A stretch of DNA of 64,000 nucleotides from Actinokineospora enzanensis DSM 44649 (GTDB lineage Bacteria; Actinomycetota; Actinomycetes; Mycobacteriales; Pseudonocardiaceae), in the NCBI RefSeq assembly GCF_000374445.1, contig NZ_KB894403.1:334435-398434 (forward strand), written 5' to 3'. Every line of letters starts with the position of its first letter. Position 1 is the first letter of the stretch. Of the stretch, positions 18,201 through 26,840 are shown one piece after another. Position numbers and translations under genes: made by a program. The notes under the pieces are model-generated. The model was not told the origin of the DNA, did not search any database, and was given only the letters and a program-made list of their open reading frames with translations.

Positions 18201-20710
18201 AGCCGATACCCCTTGTTCGCCTCGACGTAGGCGTGCCACGCCCGTTCGTCGTCGCCGCGCACGCATCCCTTGAACGGCAACGCGCCCTGGATCGTGTAGT
18301 AGAGCTTGCCCTCCACACTGGTGGGCTGACCGCCCACGGCGGCGAGCATGCGTTCCCAGTTGGCCCGGTCGGGCCCGGCGGTGTAGGTGGCGCCGAACAG
18401 TTCCCGGTCCTCCGGCGGGCGGGTGGTCCACGGGTGCAGCAGCACCCACTCGTAGCCCAGGACCCGGTCCTTCTCCGACAGTTCCTCCAGCCGCAGCTCG
18501 TGCGCGCGCAGCCTGCGGATCTCCTCGGTGACCACCGGTCCCGCCTCGGCGGTCATGGACGCGGTGAGCACCACCGGCAGGGCGTGGTCGGGGTCGCCCA
18601 GGCCGCTGGCGCTGAGCATGGCCAGCAGGAGGCCGAGCGCGCTGACCGGGGCGTCCTGCACGAGATCTGTCGGGCTGCTCCAGCGGTGCACGTCGTCGCA
18701 GAGCAGGATCGCGCGGGTGTGCTCGCCGAACGGGTGCCCCCACTCGGCGACGGCCTCCGCGAGCCGGGCAAGGTCGTCGGCGAGCCTGCCGCGCACGGTG
18801 GAGGGGTCCATCGGCGCGCGATCCTGCACCAGCTTGAGCAGTTGCTTGCGCGCCATGCCGATCGGCTCGCCCTCCCGGTCCGCCGCCTCGGCGTCGAACT
18901 CCGCGCGCAGGTTCCTGCGTTGCAGGGCGGACAGCTCGCCGAGCGCCGTGCGCGGCAGGAACGGCGTCGTGCGCAGCACCTCCATGAGCTTGAGGACCTG
19001 CGCGACCAGGTGGCCGAGCAGGTCGTGCGCGCCGCTGGGGCGCAGGCTGAACGGCGGCCCCAGGAACAACGGCAGGTGCCCGTCGCGCAGCACCCGCCAG
19101 CCGATCTCGCGCAGCAGCCGCGTACCGCCCAGGGCGTTGATGGCGCCGGTGGCCAGCACGGACAGCACGCTGGAGGTCGACTCGTCGCGCAGCATCCGGT
19201 CGACCCGGTCGAACACGACCTCGTGGCCGATGAACACCGGCTCGCGGCGCAGCTCCAGCACCTCGCCGACCCTGGTCAGCCTGCGCGAGCGGGTGGCGTC
19301 GACCACCGCGAGGTCCGGGTCGAGGTGCTCGGACAGGTAGAGCGTGGGCAGCGCCCAGTCGATCACCGCGTCCGGCGATGCCCCGCCCATCAGCGCGGCG
19401 CGGCGCCCGTGCGCGGACGCCTCCACCGGGGGCGTGCCCTCGTGCAGGGCCTGGGCGAGGCGGCGGGTGTAGAGGCGGCAGGCGGTCTCGCCGATCTCGC
19501 CCGCCATCGCCGACACGATCGGCACACCCGCGGCGACCAGCTCGGCGGCCAGCGGCGAGGCGTCGGTCGGGTCGTCGACACTCTCCCCCGCCGACGCGGT
19601 GTTGCACGCCGACAGCACCACCGCCAGCGGCAGCCGCTTCGCCGCCGACAGGGCCGTCACGAGCGCTGTCGCGTCCTTCGCCACCGGTCCGCGTCGCCGA
19701 CCCCCGTCCTGCTCGCCCGGCCCGCGCGGCAGTCGCAGCGCGCCGCGGCCGTCGTCGAGAAGCACGCCGTGCGCGACCAGGTGCACGATGTCGGGCTGGT
19801 AGCGGGCACACGCCTCGGCCAGCCTGTCGGTGGACGCCTCCTGCACCGCGGTCGCCCGGCAGCGGCCCTCGGCGTCGAGTCCGCGCAGCAGCCCCATGTA
19901 CATGGCGCCGGGCCGGATCACCGGGTCGGACTGCGCGACGCTGGTCGCGAACAGCACCCGCGGGATGTCCACCACCGGCCGCGCGGTGGGCGCGCCGCCG
20001 GGCACCAGGCGGGTGATCGCCACGACCAGGCCAGGGTAGGCGGCCAGCGGCGCGGTCTCGTCCCGCATCGACTCCCACACCAGGCGGTGCAGGTCGCCGC
20101 AGTCCACCGGCCAGCGCAGGGCGATCTCCACGGCCCGCTCGGCGGCCACCCCCGGGTCCGCGGTGATCGCGGGCCACGCGGGGGCGAGCAGGCAGTCGAA
20201 CAGCCAGCGCCCGTAGCGGGCGACGTCGTCGGGCGCGCCCTGCCTGCGCCGGATCCGGTCGAGCAGCCCGCCGAGATCGTCGGGCACCAGCGGCGCCGCC
20301 CCGGCCAGTCCGGCAAGCGCGGGCATGGTCGCGCCGTCGGAACCCAGTGGCGGGTCTTCGTCCAGCACAGTCTTGTCCAGCGCGGCTTTGTCTCGAACGG
20401 CTTTGTCTCGAACGGCCTTGTCCCGAACGGCCTTGTCCCGCACGGCATTGTCGAGTGCGGCGGTATCCAGCGCAGGACCATCCAGTACGGGCTTGTCCGG
20501 CAACGGCTGCGCGGCGGCGGCGACCAGCACGTTCGTGCACTCGCCCGTCCGCACGGCGCCGCGCGTGGCCGGGACGGCGGGCAGGACGCGGCCCGCCACC
20601 TTCGCGCGGGCCATCGGATAGGGCGGCACGAGCGGGGTCTTGTCGACGTGCACCTCGACCCGCCAGCCCGCGGCGGCGTCGACGGTGACGTCCACGACGA
20701 CCCGGCGCAT
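18197..20710 (-). CDS. CHAT (caspase-like) protease fused to a P-loop-degenerate AAA/STAND-like ATPase domain
   Basis: A protein of 837 residues; ATG 20710 shares one base with the previous stop (TGATG). After a beta-rich start there is a low-complexity tract of AVRDK pentads, then a canonical CHAT domain with the catalytic His in VHLVAHG (His314) and Cys in VVLSACNTA (Cys369), followed by the usual VAAGVPIVSAMAGEIGETAC segment. From ~residue 500 an ATPase-like domain begins. Its P-loop region reads ATGAINALGGTRLLREIG, with Gly529 where the essential Lys is expected, while Walker B (AILLCDDVHRWS, Asp672-Asp673) is kept. ATP hydrolysis is therefore doubtful, but a STAND-like interface may remain. 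CHAT proteases cut specific protein targets when activated. The neighbours suggest activation by the intact STAND protein encoded next. Confidence 0.9.
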   Translation of the reverse strand: MRRVVVDVTVDAAAGWRVEVHVDKTPLVPPYPMARAKVAGRVLPAVPATRGAVRTGECTNVLVAAAAQPLPDKPVLDGPALDTAALDNAVRDKAVRDKAVRDKAVRDKAALDKTVLDEDPPLGSDGATMPALAGLAGAAPLVPDDLGGLLDRIRRRQGAPDDVARYGRWLFDCLLAPAWPAITADPGVAAERAVEIALRWPVDCGDLHRLVWESMRDETAPLAAYPGLVVAITRLVPGGAPTARPVVDIPRVLFATSVAQSDPVIRPGAMYMGLLRGLDAEGRCRATAVQEASTDRLAEACARYQPDIVHLVAHGVLLDDGRGALRLPRGPGEQDGGRRRGPVAKDATALVTALSAAKRLPLAVVLSACNTASAGESVDDPTDASPLAAELVAAGVPIVSAMAGEIGETACRLYTRRLAQALHEGTPPVEASAHGRRAALMGGASPDAVIDWALPTLYLSEHLDPDLAVVDATRSRRLTRVGEVLELRREPVFIGHEVVFDRVDRMLRDESTSSVLSVLATGAINALGGTRLLREIGWRVLRDGHLPLFLGPPFSLRPSGAHDLLGHLVAQVLKLMEVLRTTPFLPRTALGELSALQRRNLRAEFDAEAADREGEPIGMARKQLLKLVQDRAPMDPSTVRGRLADDLARLAEAVAEWGHPFGEHTRAILLCDDVHRWSSPTDLVQDAPVSALGLLLAMLSASGLGDPDHALPVVLTASMTAEAGPVVTEEIRRLRAHELRLEELSEKDRVLGYEWVLLHPWTTRPPEDRELFGATYTAGPDRANWERMLAAVGGQPTSVEGKLYYTIQGALPFKGCVRGDDERAWHAYVEANKGYRL
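20383..20457 (-). repeat. 15-bp tandem repeat encoding AVRDK pentads
   Basis: Five near-identical 15-bp units, two of them exact copies, lie inside the CHAT-protease gene and encode RDKAV-type pentads in a charged linker before the protease domain. Copy number may vary between strains. Confidence 0.85.
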
Positions 20711-22095
20711 CAGGTGATCACCGGCCGGTGCGCGAGCAGGCGGTCGGTGAGCCGCTCGGCGATCGGGTCGACGTCGGCCTCGTCGCCGCCCGCCAGGTGG
20801 CCGTCCGGCCCGCACAGCGCCAGCTGTTCGGTGAGGTTGACCCGGATCCGGTCCAGGTCCCCGGCCTCGGCGCGGGCCGCCGCGGCCACCCCGCCCGCGA
20901 CGCCCCAGCGAGCGGCGGCCCCGGCCTCGATCCCGGTCGGGTTGGGCGCGTCGGTCGGCAACTGCCGCGCCCACTGCTCGACCTTGCCGCCCGCGCTGAA
21001 CGCCTCCGGGGTCCACCCGCACAGCTGCGGCAGCGTGTGCCCGGCCACGGTCAGTCCGGCGAGCGCGGCCGCCACGTCCGGGACCACGCGCAGGTGCGCC
21101 AGCACGGCCTCCCGGGCCGACTCGCCGATCTCGGCCGCCGGGATCCCGACCACCCACGCGCCGATCTCGGCCGCGCCCGGCCCGGGGTCGGGGACGCCCG
21201 CGAGCGCGGCCAGCTCGCCGAGAAGTGCCGTGCGCACGGCGGCGGGCGGGTAGCGGCCTGCGCCGTCGGGTTCGGTGACGAGGGCGCGGGGTCTGCCGTG
21301 GGTCAGCTCGTCGACCGCCCACGCGCCCGCCGCGCCGACGGTGAACACCGCGAAGGCGTCGGCGAAGGACTCCACCGCCCACCCGTACCACCAGCCGCCC
21401 ACCGCGCCCCCGGCCGCCATCACCGCGTCGCTGGTCGCGCGGCGCAGCCCCGGGTCGAGGTCGCGCTGCACGTGGTGGCCGGTCTCGTGCGCGGCCAGCA
21501 CCAGCCACCACGGCTCCAGCACCGCGGTGTCCGGCAACGCCACCACCGGCACGGGCAGCTCGCGCACGAACTCCGCGACCACCGCGTCCGCCGGTGCCCG
21601 CAGATCCGCGGGCACCGACTCGCGCACGGTGGCGAAGGCGTCGAAGCGGGCGTCCAGGTAGCTCAACGGGCCGGTCGGGGCCCGGCGCCCCAACCGCGCG
21701 AACGGCGCGGTCCAACAGCTGAGCACGATCCGGTCGGCGGCGCGCAGCGTGGGCGCGGTCCGCTCGGCCAGCCGCTGGTCGTACTTGTCGACGTACCAGT
21801 CGAAGGTGCGGCGCACCAGGGAGATCTGCTCGTCCAGCAGCCTGCACTCCTCGTAGAGCGGGCCGTCCTCCTCGATCGCCGCGAGGACTTCGGCGCGGGC
21901 GTCGAGCGCGTCGGTCATCCGGGACAGGACGGTCTCCACCTGATCGAGCTGCGGGCCGAAGAGCGCCAGCTCGACCCGCCCCGCCCGGTCGTCGAACCAG
22001 TCGCGGGTGTCCGCGCGCAGTGCCGCCACCCGGCCCCGGCTGCGGCGCAGACGGGCGGTGCGGCGCCCGCTGATCGGGTCGGTCTCGACGCCCAT
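20710..22095 (-). CDS. Cytoplasmic HExxH zinc metallopeptidase, first gene of the CHAT/STAND operon
   Basis: A protein of 461 residues without signal peptide. The N-terminal ~170 residues are helical and charged. The zinc motif is AAHETGHHVQ (HExxH), and 35 residues later ESFADAFA supplies an ExxxD element, so it resembles a gluzincin metallopeptidase. The stretch between, AGGAVGGWWYGWAVE, is hydrophobic. The C-terminus is helical. The ATG at 22095 has no strong ribosome-binding site; an upstream ATG is in another frame. The stop overlaps the CHAT gene start, so the two are translationally coupled. The SDR gene ends 33 bases upstream on the same strand and may share the transcript. Family-level function: a protease acting inside the cell, here probably an effector or processing enzyme of the operon (inference). 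Confidence 0.85.
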   Translation of the reverse strand: MGVETDPISGRRTARLRRSRGRVAALRADTRDWFDDRAGRVELALFGPQLDQVETVLSRMTDALDARAEVLAAIEEDGPLYEECRLLDEQISLVRRTFDWYVDKYDQRLAERTAPTLRAADRIVLSCWTAPFARLGRRAPTGPLSYLDARFDAFATVRESVPADLRAPADAVVAEFVRELPVPVVALPDTAVLEPWWLVLAAHETGHHVQRDLDPGLRRATSDAVMAAGGAVGGWWYGWAVESFADAFAVFTVGAAGAWAVDELTHGRPRALVTEPDGAGRYPPAAVRTALLGELAALAGVPDPGPGAAEIGAWVVGIPAAEIGESAREAVLAHLRVVPDVAAALAGLTVAGHTLPQLCGWTPEAFSAGGKVEQWARQLPTDAPNPTGIEAGAAARWGVAGGVAAAARAEAGDLDRIRVNLTEQLALCGPDGHLAGGDEADVDPIAERLTDRLLAHRPVIT

Positions 22096-22128
22096 GTCGA
22101 GGTGATCGTCCCATCCGGGGCAAACGTG

Positions 22129-22974
22129 TCAGCGGGCCCCCGGGTGATCATGCTTCCAGGGCAGGACCCCACCGTCGCGCACCAGCTCCCCGTAGATCTC
22201 CGCGCGCGGCGGCGCGGCCAGGACGAAGTCGAGCAGCGCGGTCGCGGCCTGCGCGGGAGTGCGGGCCTGGCTGAAGTCGTCGAACCAGGGGCGGGACGCG
22301 GGGGTGTCGACCAGTCCGGGGCACACGGACGCGATCAGCGTGCCCGCGGCCAGGTCGGCGTCGCGGCGTTCCCGGGCGACCGCGCGCACGGCGGCCACCT
22401 GGGCGATCTTCGAGGTGGTGTTGATCAGCTCCGGCCAGCCCTCAGCCGCCGCGCTGCCCGCCAGCACGGCCGCGAGCCAGCCGTCCACCACGCGCTCGAC
22501 CTCGTCGAGGGTGGCGCCGTCGAAGCGAGGGCGCAGGTGCTCGGGCAGGTTGTGCAGCTGCCCGAAGCCGCTGGCGACGACGATGAACCGGCCGCCGGGG
22601 CGCAGGTTCGGCAGCACCTCGCGCAGCATGGCGTGGGTGGCGCCGTTGGCGACGGCGACGAACTCCCCGGCCTGGTCGGCCTGCGGGCGGTCGGGGGTGA
22701 GCCGGGTGGCGGCATTGGAGAACACGACGTCGACGGGACCGAGGTCGCGGGCGAACGCGGCGATCGCGACCGGGTCGCCGACGTCCAGGACCCCGCCCTC
22801 GACGCGGGCGCCCGGGTGCCCGATCTCCCGGACGGCGGCCGCGACCCGGTCCGCGTCACGGCCGGTCAGCAGCACTCGGTCGGCGGGGGTCCAGCGGCGG
22901 GCGAGCTCGGTCACGATGGCGCGGCCGATGCCCTGGTTGGCGCCGGTCACGAGCGCGGTGCGCGGTGTGGTCAT
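22129..22974 (-). CDS. SDR-family reductase resembling carbonyl reductase, lacking the catalytic Tyr
   Basis: A protein of 281 residues. The Rossmann motif TGANQGIG near the N-terminus, the VFSNAAT motif and the ASGFGQLHN serine region are typical of classical SDRs of the carbonyl-reductase type. In the active site the family reads EGWPESAYGVSK; here it is EGWPELINTTSK, so the YxxxK tyrosine is Asn (codon 22420-22422) while the Lys is kept. NADP(H) binding is likely retained, but normal hydride-transfer catalysis is doubtful. The gene is divergent from a LysR regulator and shares a 64-70 bp promoter with it, so that regulator probably controls it. The protease operon follows 33 bases downstream. 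Confidence 0.9.
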   Translation of the reverse strand: MTTPRTALVTGANQGIGRAIVTELARRWTPADRVLLTGRDADRVAAAVREIGHPGARVEGGVLDVGDPVAIAAFARDLGPVDVVFSNAATRLTPDRPQADQAGEFVAVANGATHAMLREVLPNLRPGGRFIVVASGFGQLHNLPEHLRPRFDGATLDEVERVVDGWLAAVLAGSAAAEGWPELINTTSKIAQVAAVRAVARERRDADLAAGTLIASVCPGLVDTPASRPWFDDFSQARTPAQAATALLDFVLAAPPRAEIYGELVRDGGVLPWKHDHPGAR

Positions 22975-22997
22975 GCCTCGACGTTATGGGTGTCCGG

Positions 22998-23037
22998 GGT
23001 ATGCGTCCAACGAGAGTTCGGCATGCGTGGTATGCGT
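22998..23037. promoter_or_regulatory. Repeated GGTATGCGT motifs in the SDR/LysR divergent promoter
   Basis: Three direct copies of GG(T/C)ATGCGT lie at 22998-23006, 23020-23028 and 23029-23037, the last abutting the LysR start. ATGC at 23001 and GCAT at 23021 also form an inverted pair. They are candidate LysR binding sites. Confidence 0.5.
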
Positions 23038-23044
23038 AATGCTC

Positions 23045-23971
23045 ATGGACTTCACCGATGTGTCGCTGGTCGGTCTGCGGGTGGTGCGGGAGATCGCCGA
23101 ACGCGGCACGTTCAGCGCCGCCGCCACGGCCCTCGGCTACACGCAGTCGGCGGTGTCGCGACAGGTGGCCGCCGTGGAGCGGGCGGCGGGGATGGAGTTG
23201 TTCGAACGCAGGCACGACGGCGCCGTCCCGACCCCGGCGTGCCGGTTGGTGCTGCGGCGGGCGGCGGTGGTGCTGGACGAGATCGACGCGGCCGACCGGG
23301 AGCTGCGCGGCCTGCCGGTGTCGACCGGAACGGTCCGCCTGGGCGCGTTTCCCAGCGCGGGCGCGGTCCTGCTGCCCACCGCACTGTCCGACCTGCGCCG
23401 CACGCACCCGGGCATCACCGTCCACACCCGCGACGGCGGCACACCCGCCTTGGTCCGGGCACTGCGCGCCGGGACACTCGACCTCGCCGTGCTGGCCTCG
23501 GCGCCGCCGTTCCGCCCGCCGGACAACGACTCCCCGGCGCTCGTCGTGCGCGTCCTGGCCGAACGCAACCTGTGCGTGGCGGTGTCGACCGCGCATCCCC
23601 TGGCGTCCGACGAGGTCGTGACGGTCACCGACCTGCGCGGGCAACGCTGGATCACCGGCCGCCCCGACGGCGACGGCACCCCGCTGGGCGTCTGGCCGGG
23701 CCTGGCCGAACGCCCCGAGATCCACCACGTCGCCCGCGACTGGCAGGCCCGACTGGGCCTGGTGGCGGCCGACTGCGGCATCACCACCGTGCCCGCCCTG
23801 CTCGTCCCCGCGCTGCCACCGGGCGTGCGGGCGCTGCGGGTGGTCGGCGAACCCGAGGAACGCCGCCGCCTCGTCATCGCCCACCTGCCGCACACCCTCT
23901 CGGACGCCACGACCCGGGTGACCGAGGCACTGCGCGCCGCGGCCGCCCGGCTCGGTGGCGATCGGGACTGA
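23045..23971 (+). CDS. LysR-family transcriptional regulator
   Basis: About 308 residues. The N-terminal winged HTH is clear: FTDVSLVGLRVVREIAERGT, AAATALGYTQSAVSRQVAAVE and ELFERR. A substrate-binding domain follows from ~residue 90 (GTVRLGAFPSAGAVLLPTAL and later PLASDEVVTVTDLRGQ). Two in-frame ATGs, at 23039 and 23045, are possible; neither has a ribosome-binding site, so translation may be leaderless. Divergent from the SDR gene, which is the obvious target. It converges with the DUF899 gene with only 16 bases between the stops. Confidence 0.93.
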   Translation: MDFTDVSLVGLRVVREIAERGTFSAAATALGYTQSAVSRQVAAVERAAGMELFERRHDGAVPTPACRLVLRRAAVVLDEIDAADRELRGLPVSTGTVRLGAFPSAGAVLLPTALSDLRRTHPGITVHTRDGGTPALVRALRAGTLDLAVLASAPPFRPPDNDSPALVVRVLAERNLCVAVSTAHPLASDEVVTVTDLRGQRWITGRPDGDGTPLGVWPGLAERPEIHHVARDWQARLGLVAADCGITTVPALLVPALPPGVRALRVVGEPEERRRLVIAHLPHTLSDATTRVTEALRAAAARLGGDRD

Positions 23972-23987
23972 TGGTCCGGCAGGTGGG

Positions 23988-24761
23988 TCAGTGGCAGTTC
24001 TCCTGTCGGCCGAGGGTGTCGGCGGGTGCCACGCCGGGGCGGGTCCACTGGGGAGTCGGGCGGCTGGTCGGACCCCAACTCGGGTTCCCGTCCACGTCCG
24101 AGCGCCAGGTCCAGCAGGCGTGGCGGCCCTCCGGCCAGCCATCGGGGTTGTCCTCCCACGTCTCGCCGCGACCGTAGGGGGTCATGTCCAGCAGGCTGAA
24201 CGACGGGGTGGCGCCCTCGGTGCCGCGACCGGTGGTGGAGTAGGTGAGGAAGGCGCGGTCGCCGTCGCGCAGGAAGGTGGTGAGGTGGCCCATGTCCCCG
24301 CCGACCGGTTCGGGCAGGTCACGGACCGAGTACCAAGGTTGGGTGTAGCCCATGAACCCGACGAAGGCGGCCACCTCGTCCCAGCGGCCGGTCGTGACCA
24401 CCGCGAACGAGACGCCGCGGGCGTTGAGGTAGGCCGAGTCCTGGAGGTGCCAGACGGCGTTCGTGCAGCCCTCGCACTGGCCCTGGTGCGGGGCACCGTC
24501 GTACCACATGTGTTTGTAGACGATGAGTTCCTCGCGTCCCTGGAACAGATCCAGGAACGGAACCGCGCCGTCGGCCCCGACGACCTCGGTCGCCCCGTCG
24601 AACTCCACCATCGGAAGCCTGCGGCGAGCCGCGGCCAGGGCGTCACCCGCGCGGGTATGCGCCTTCTCGCGGACGAGCAGCTCGTCCCTGGCCGCCTGCC
24701 AGGTGGCCAGGTCGACCACAGGTGGGCGGCCAGCGGATACGTCGTTCGGTGTGGTCGTCAT
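23988..24761 (-). CDS. DUF899 thioredoxin-fold protein
   Basis: A protein of 257 residues starting MTTTPNDVSAGRP. It shows the DUF899 pattern: helical N-terminus with KAHTRAGDALAAARRRLPMV, then FLDLFQGREELIVYKHMW, the cysteine motif CEGCTNAVWHL, VTTGRWDEVAAFVGFMGY, and a C-terminal FSLLDMTPYGRGE segment. Family knowledge: thioredoxin-like fold with a CxxC, redox role not established. Cytoplasmic, transcribed alone, divergent from the chemoreceptor gene. Confidence 0.9.
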   Translation of the reverse strand: MTTTPNDVSAGRPPVVDLATWQAARDELLVREKAHTRAGDALAAARRRLPMVEFDGATEVVGADGAVPFLDLFQGREELIVYKHMWYDGAPHQGQCEGCTNAVWHLQDSAYLNARGVSFAVVTTGRWDEVAAFVGFMGYTQPWYSVRDLPEPVGGDMGHLTTFLRDGDRAFLTYSTTGRGTEGATPSFSLLDMTPYGRGETWEDNPDGWPEGRHACWTWRSDVDGNPSWGPTSRPTPQWTRPGVAPADTLGRQENCH

Positions 24762-24944
24762 GGCGCGGGATCGTACGAGGCCCCCACGACAATGCCTGCG
24801 CGACACAGGACGCTGGCGCCCCCGACCATCGGCTCATGACACTCGCCCCCACCCGACACCCTTGACTCGACCACCACGCGGGGCGAAGCCGAGCCAACAA
24901 ACACCAACGGGTGGTCGGGGTCACAGCGATTCCACCATTTTGCT

Positions 24945-24970
24945 TCAGCGTGTCCGGGCGCTGCCGATAG
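24945..24970 (+). promoter_or_regulatory. Flagellar-sigma (FliA/SigD-like) promoter of the chemoreceptor gene
   Basis: TCA (24945-24947), exactly 15 bases, then GCCGATAG (24963-24970). The -10 element matches the flagellar-sigma consensus GCCGATAA at 7 of 8 bases, and TCA-N15-GCCGA resembles the form I recall for motile Actinoplanes. Transcription would start about 55 nt before the ATG at 25032. Confidence 0.65.
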
Positions 24971-25031
24971 CAGAGGCGAAGCTCCAGGTGGGGGCTGACA
25001 ATCGAGCGTGGTCCGGACAGGAGAGCTTCGC

Positions 25032-26627
25032 ATGAGCACTGCAGTGTCAGGCAACCCGTTGAACCGCAGTCTGCGGACCCGGGTGTTCAGCGCGTTCCTC
25101 GCGCTCGCCATCGTGGTCATCGGGCTGGGTGTCTTCAGCATCGTCCAGCAGAACGACCTGCGCGACCGCGCCACCGCCATCTCCGAGGACACGGTGGCCC
25201 CGCTGGTGGACATCAAGGCCACCGAGACCGCGAACCTCACCGGCCTGCTCACCGACGTGGTGCTCGAAACCGTGAAGGACCCCGACGCGCAGAAGAGCCT
25301 GACCTCCGGCCGCGACTCCTACCTGGCCAACGCCGACGCGGGCTTCGCCAAGCTGAAGACCTCGGTGCCCGCGAGCCTGCAGCCCGCGCTCACCCAGCTG
25401 ATGGCCGACAACCAGACCTTCTGGGCCTCGCACAAGGCGCGCCGCGCCGCCACCGCCGCCGGGGACGCCGCCAACGAGCAGAAGTACAACGCCGAGGCGC
25501 AGGCCAACCTGCCCAAGGTCAACGCGGGCTTCGCCAAGCTGACCCAGTCCCTGGTCGACTACGCCGCCGCGCAGCGCCAGACCATCGCCGACTCGACCGC
25601 CACCTCCCGCTGGCTGACCATCGGCGTCATCGCCATCAGCGTCCTGCTCGCGCTGGGCCTGGGCTGGGCGCTGAGCCGCAGCATCCGCCGCCCGGTCCGC
25701 AGCCTGCAGGACTTCGCCGACCGCGTCGCCGCCGGTGACCTCACCCAGAAGCTCACGCTGAGCTCGCACGACGAGATCGGTCAGATGGGCCACGCGCTGC
25801 AGAACGCCGTCGGCCAGATCCGCACGGTCGTCTCCGACGTCGCCGACTCGGCCACCGCCCTGTCCGGCTCCGCCGACCGCCTCACCGCCACCAATATCCG
25901 CGTCTCCGACGCCGCCGGGTCCACCTCCCGCCAGGCGGGGGAGGTCTCCAACGCCGCCGCCCGCGTCTCCGACAGCGTCGGCACCGTCTCCGCCGCCGCC
26001 GACCAGCTCGGCGCCTCCATCCGCGAGATCGCCCAGAACACCTCCGAGGCCGCCAAGGTCGGCGCCGAGGCCACCGCCACCGCCCAGCACACCAACGACA
26101 TCATCACCCGGCTCGGCTCCTCCTCGGCGGAGATCGGCGACGTCCTCAAGACCATCCGCTCGATCGCCGAGCAGACCAACCTGCTTGCCCTCAACGCCAC
26201 CATCGAGGCCGCCCGCGCCGGTGACGCAGGCAAGGGCTTCGCCGTCGTCGCGGGCGAGGTCAAGGACCTCGCCCAGGAGACCGCCAACGCCACCGAGGAC
26301 ATCGGCCGCCGGGTCGCCGCCATCCAGACCGACACCGAGGCCGCCGTCTCCGCCATCGGCCAGATCGTCCAGGTCATCGAGCGCGTCAACCAGTTCCAGT
26401 CCGCCATCGCCGCCTCCGTCGAGGAGCAGTCCGCCACCTCCGAGGAGGTCAGCCGCAGCGTCTCCGAGGCCGCCAACGGCAGCAACTCCATCGCCTCCGC
26501 CATCACCGAGGTCGCGGGCGCCGCCGACGACACCACCCGAGGCGTCAACGAGGCCGAACAGGCCACCAACGAACTCTCCGGCCTGAGCGGCCGCCTCCAG
26601 GAGATGGTCTCCCGGTTCCGCTACTGA
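25032..26627 (+). CDS. Methyl-accepting chemotaxis protein (membrane chemoreceptor)
   Basis: A protein of 531 residues; AGGAGAG lies about 6 nt before ATG 25032. The topology is classical: a first membrane span at ~20-40 ([20 protein letters not shown]), a ~160-residue external four-helix sensor, a second span at ~200-222 ([20 protein letters not shown]), a HAMP domain ([20 protein letters not shown]) and a long cytoplasmic coiled-coil signalling domain. Its hairpin tip, [18 protein letters not shown], then [10 protein letters not shown], is the CheA/CheW contact. There is no C-terminal CheR-tethering pentapeptide. No other chemotaxis genes lie in the window, so this is an orphan receptor. 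The upstream promoter looks like a flagellar-sigma one. In an actinomycete this implies a motile stage. Confidence 0.95.
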   Translation: MSTAVSGNPLNRSLRTRVFSAFLALAIVVIGLGVFSIVQQNDLRDRATAISEDTVAPLVDIKATETANLTGLLTDVVLETVKDPDAQKSLTSGRDSYLANADAGFAKLKTSVPASLQPALTQLMADNQTFWASHKARRAATAAGDAANEQKYNAEAQANLPKVNAGFAKLTQSLVDYAAAQRQTIADSTATSRWLTIGVIAISVLLALGLGWALSRSIRRPVRSLQDFADRVAAGDLTQKLTLSSHDEIGQMGHALQNAVGQIRTVVSDVADSATALSGSADRLTATNIRVSDAAGSTSRQAGEVSNAAARVSDSVGTVSAAADQLGASIREIAQNTSEAAKVGAEATATAQHTNDIITRLGSSSAEIGDVLKTIRSIAEQTNLLALNATIEAARAGDAGKGFAVVAGEVKDLAQETANATEDIGRRVAAIQTDTEAAVSAIGQIVQVIERVNQFQSAIAASVEEQSATSEEVSRSVSEAANGSNSIASAITEVAGAADDTTRGVNEAEQATNELSGLSGRLQEMVSRFRY

Positions 26628-26650
26628 CCCACACGACAACAGCACCACCG

Positions 26651-26691
26651 GCACAGCGGGTCGGCTCCCACGGGGAGCCGACCCGCTGTGC
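26651..26691 (+). terminator. Strong intrinsic-type terminator after the chemoreceptor gene
   Basis: A perfect 19-bp stem (26651-26669 with 26673-26691) with a 3-nt loop begins 24 nt after the stop codon. It isolates the following T-box leader from read-through. Confidence 0.9.
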
Positions 26692-26840
26692 GATCAAGCC
26701 CGGATGCCCGAAAACCGGAGGCGGGCCAAGCCACCGACCCCCTACCCTCCCCATCAACACGAAGACGGAGCCAAGTAGCCCCCGGACCCCCGAGCACAGA
26801 GAGCCACCACCAGCTGAGACGGCGGCCTCGGACCCAGGCG

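Noticed and set aside
12175-22095. Prophage, secondary-metabolite cluster or restriction-modification system
   Set aside because: No phage structural, PKS/NRPS, methylase or nuclease motifs; the domains are CHAT, STAND and HExxH.
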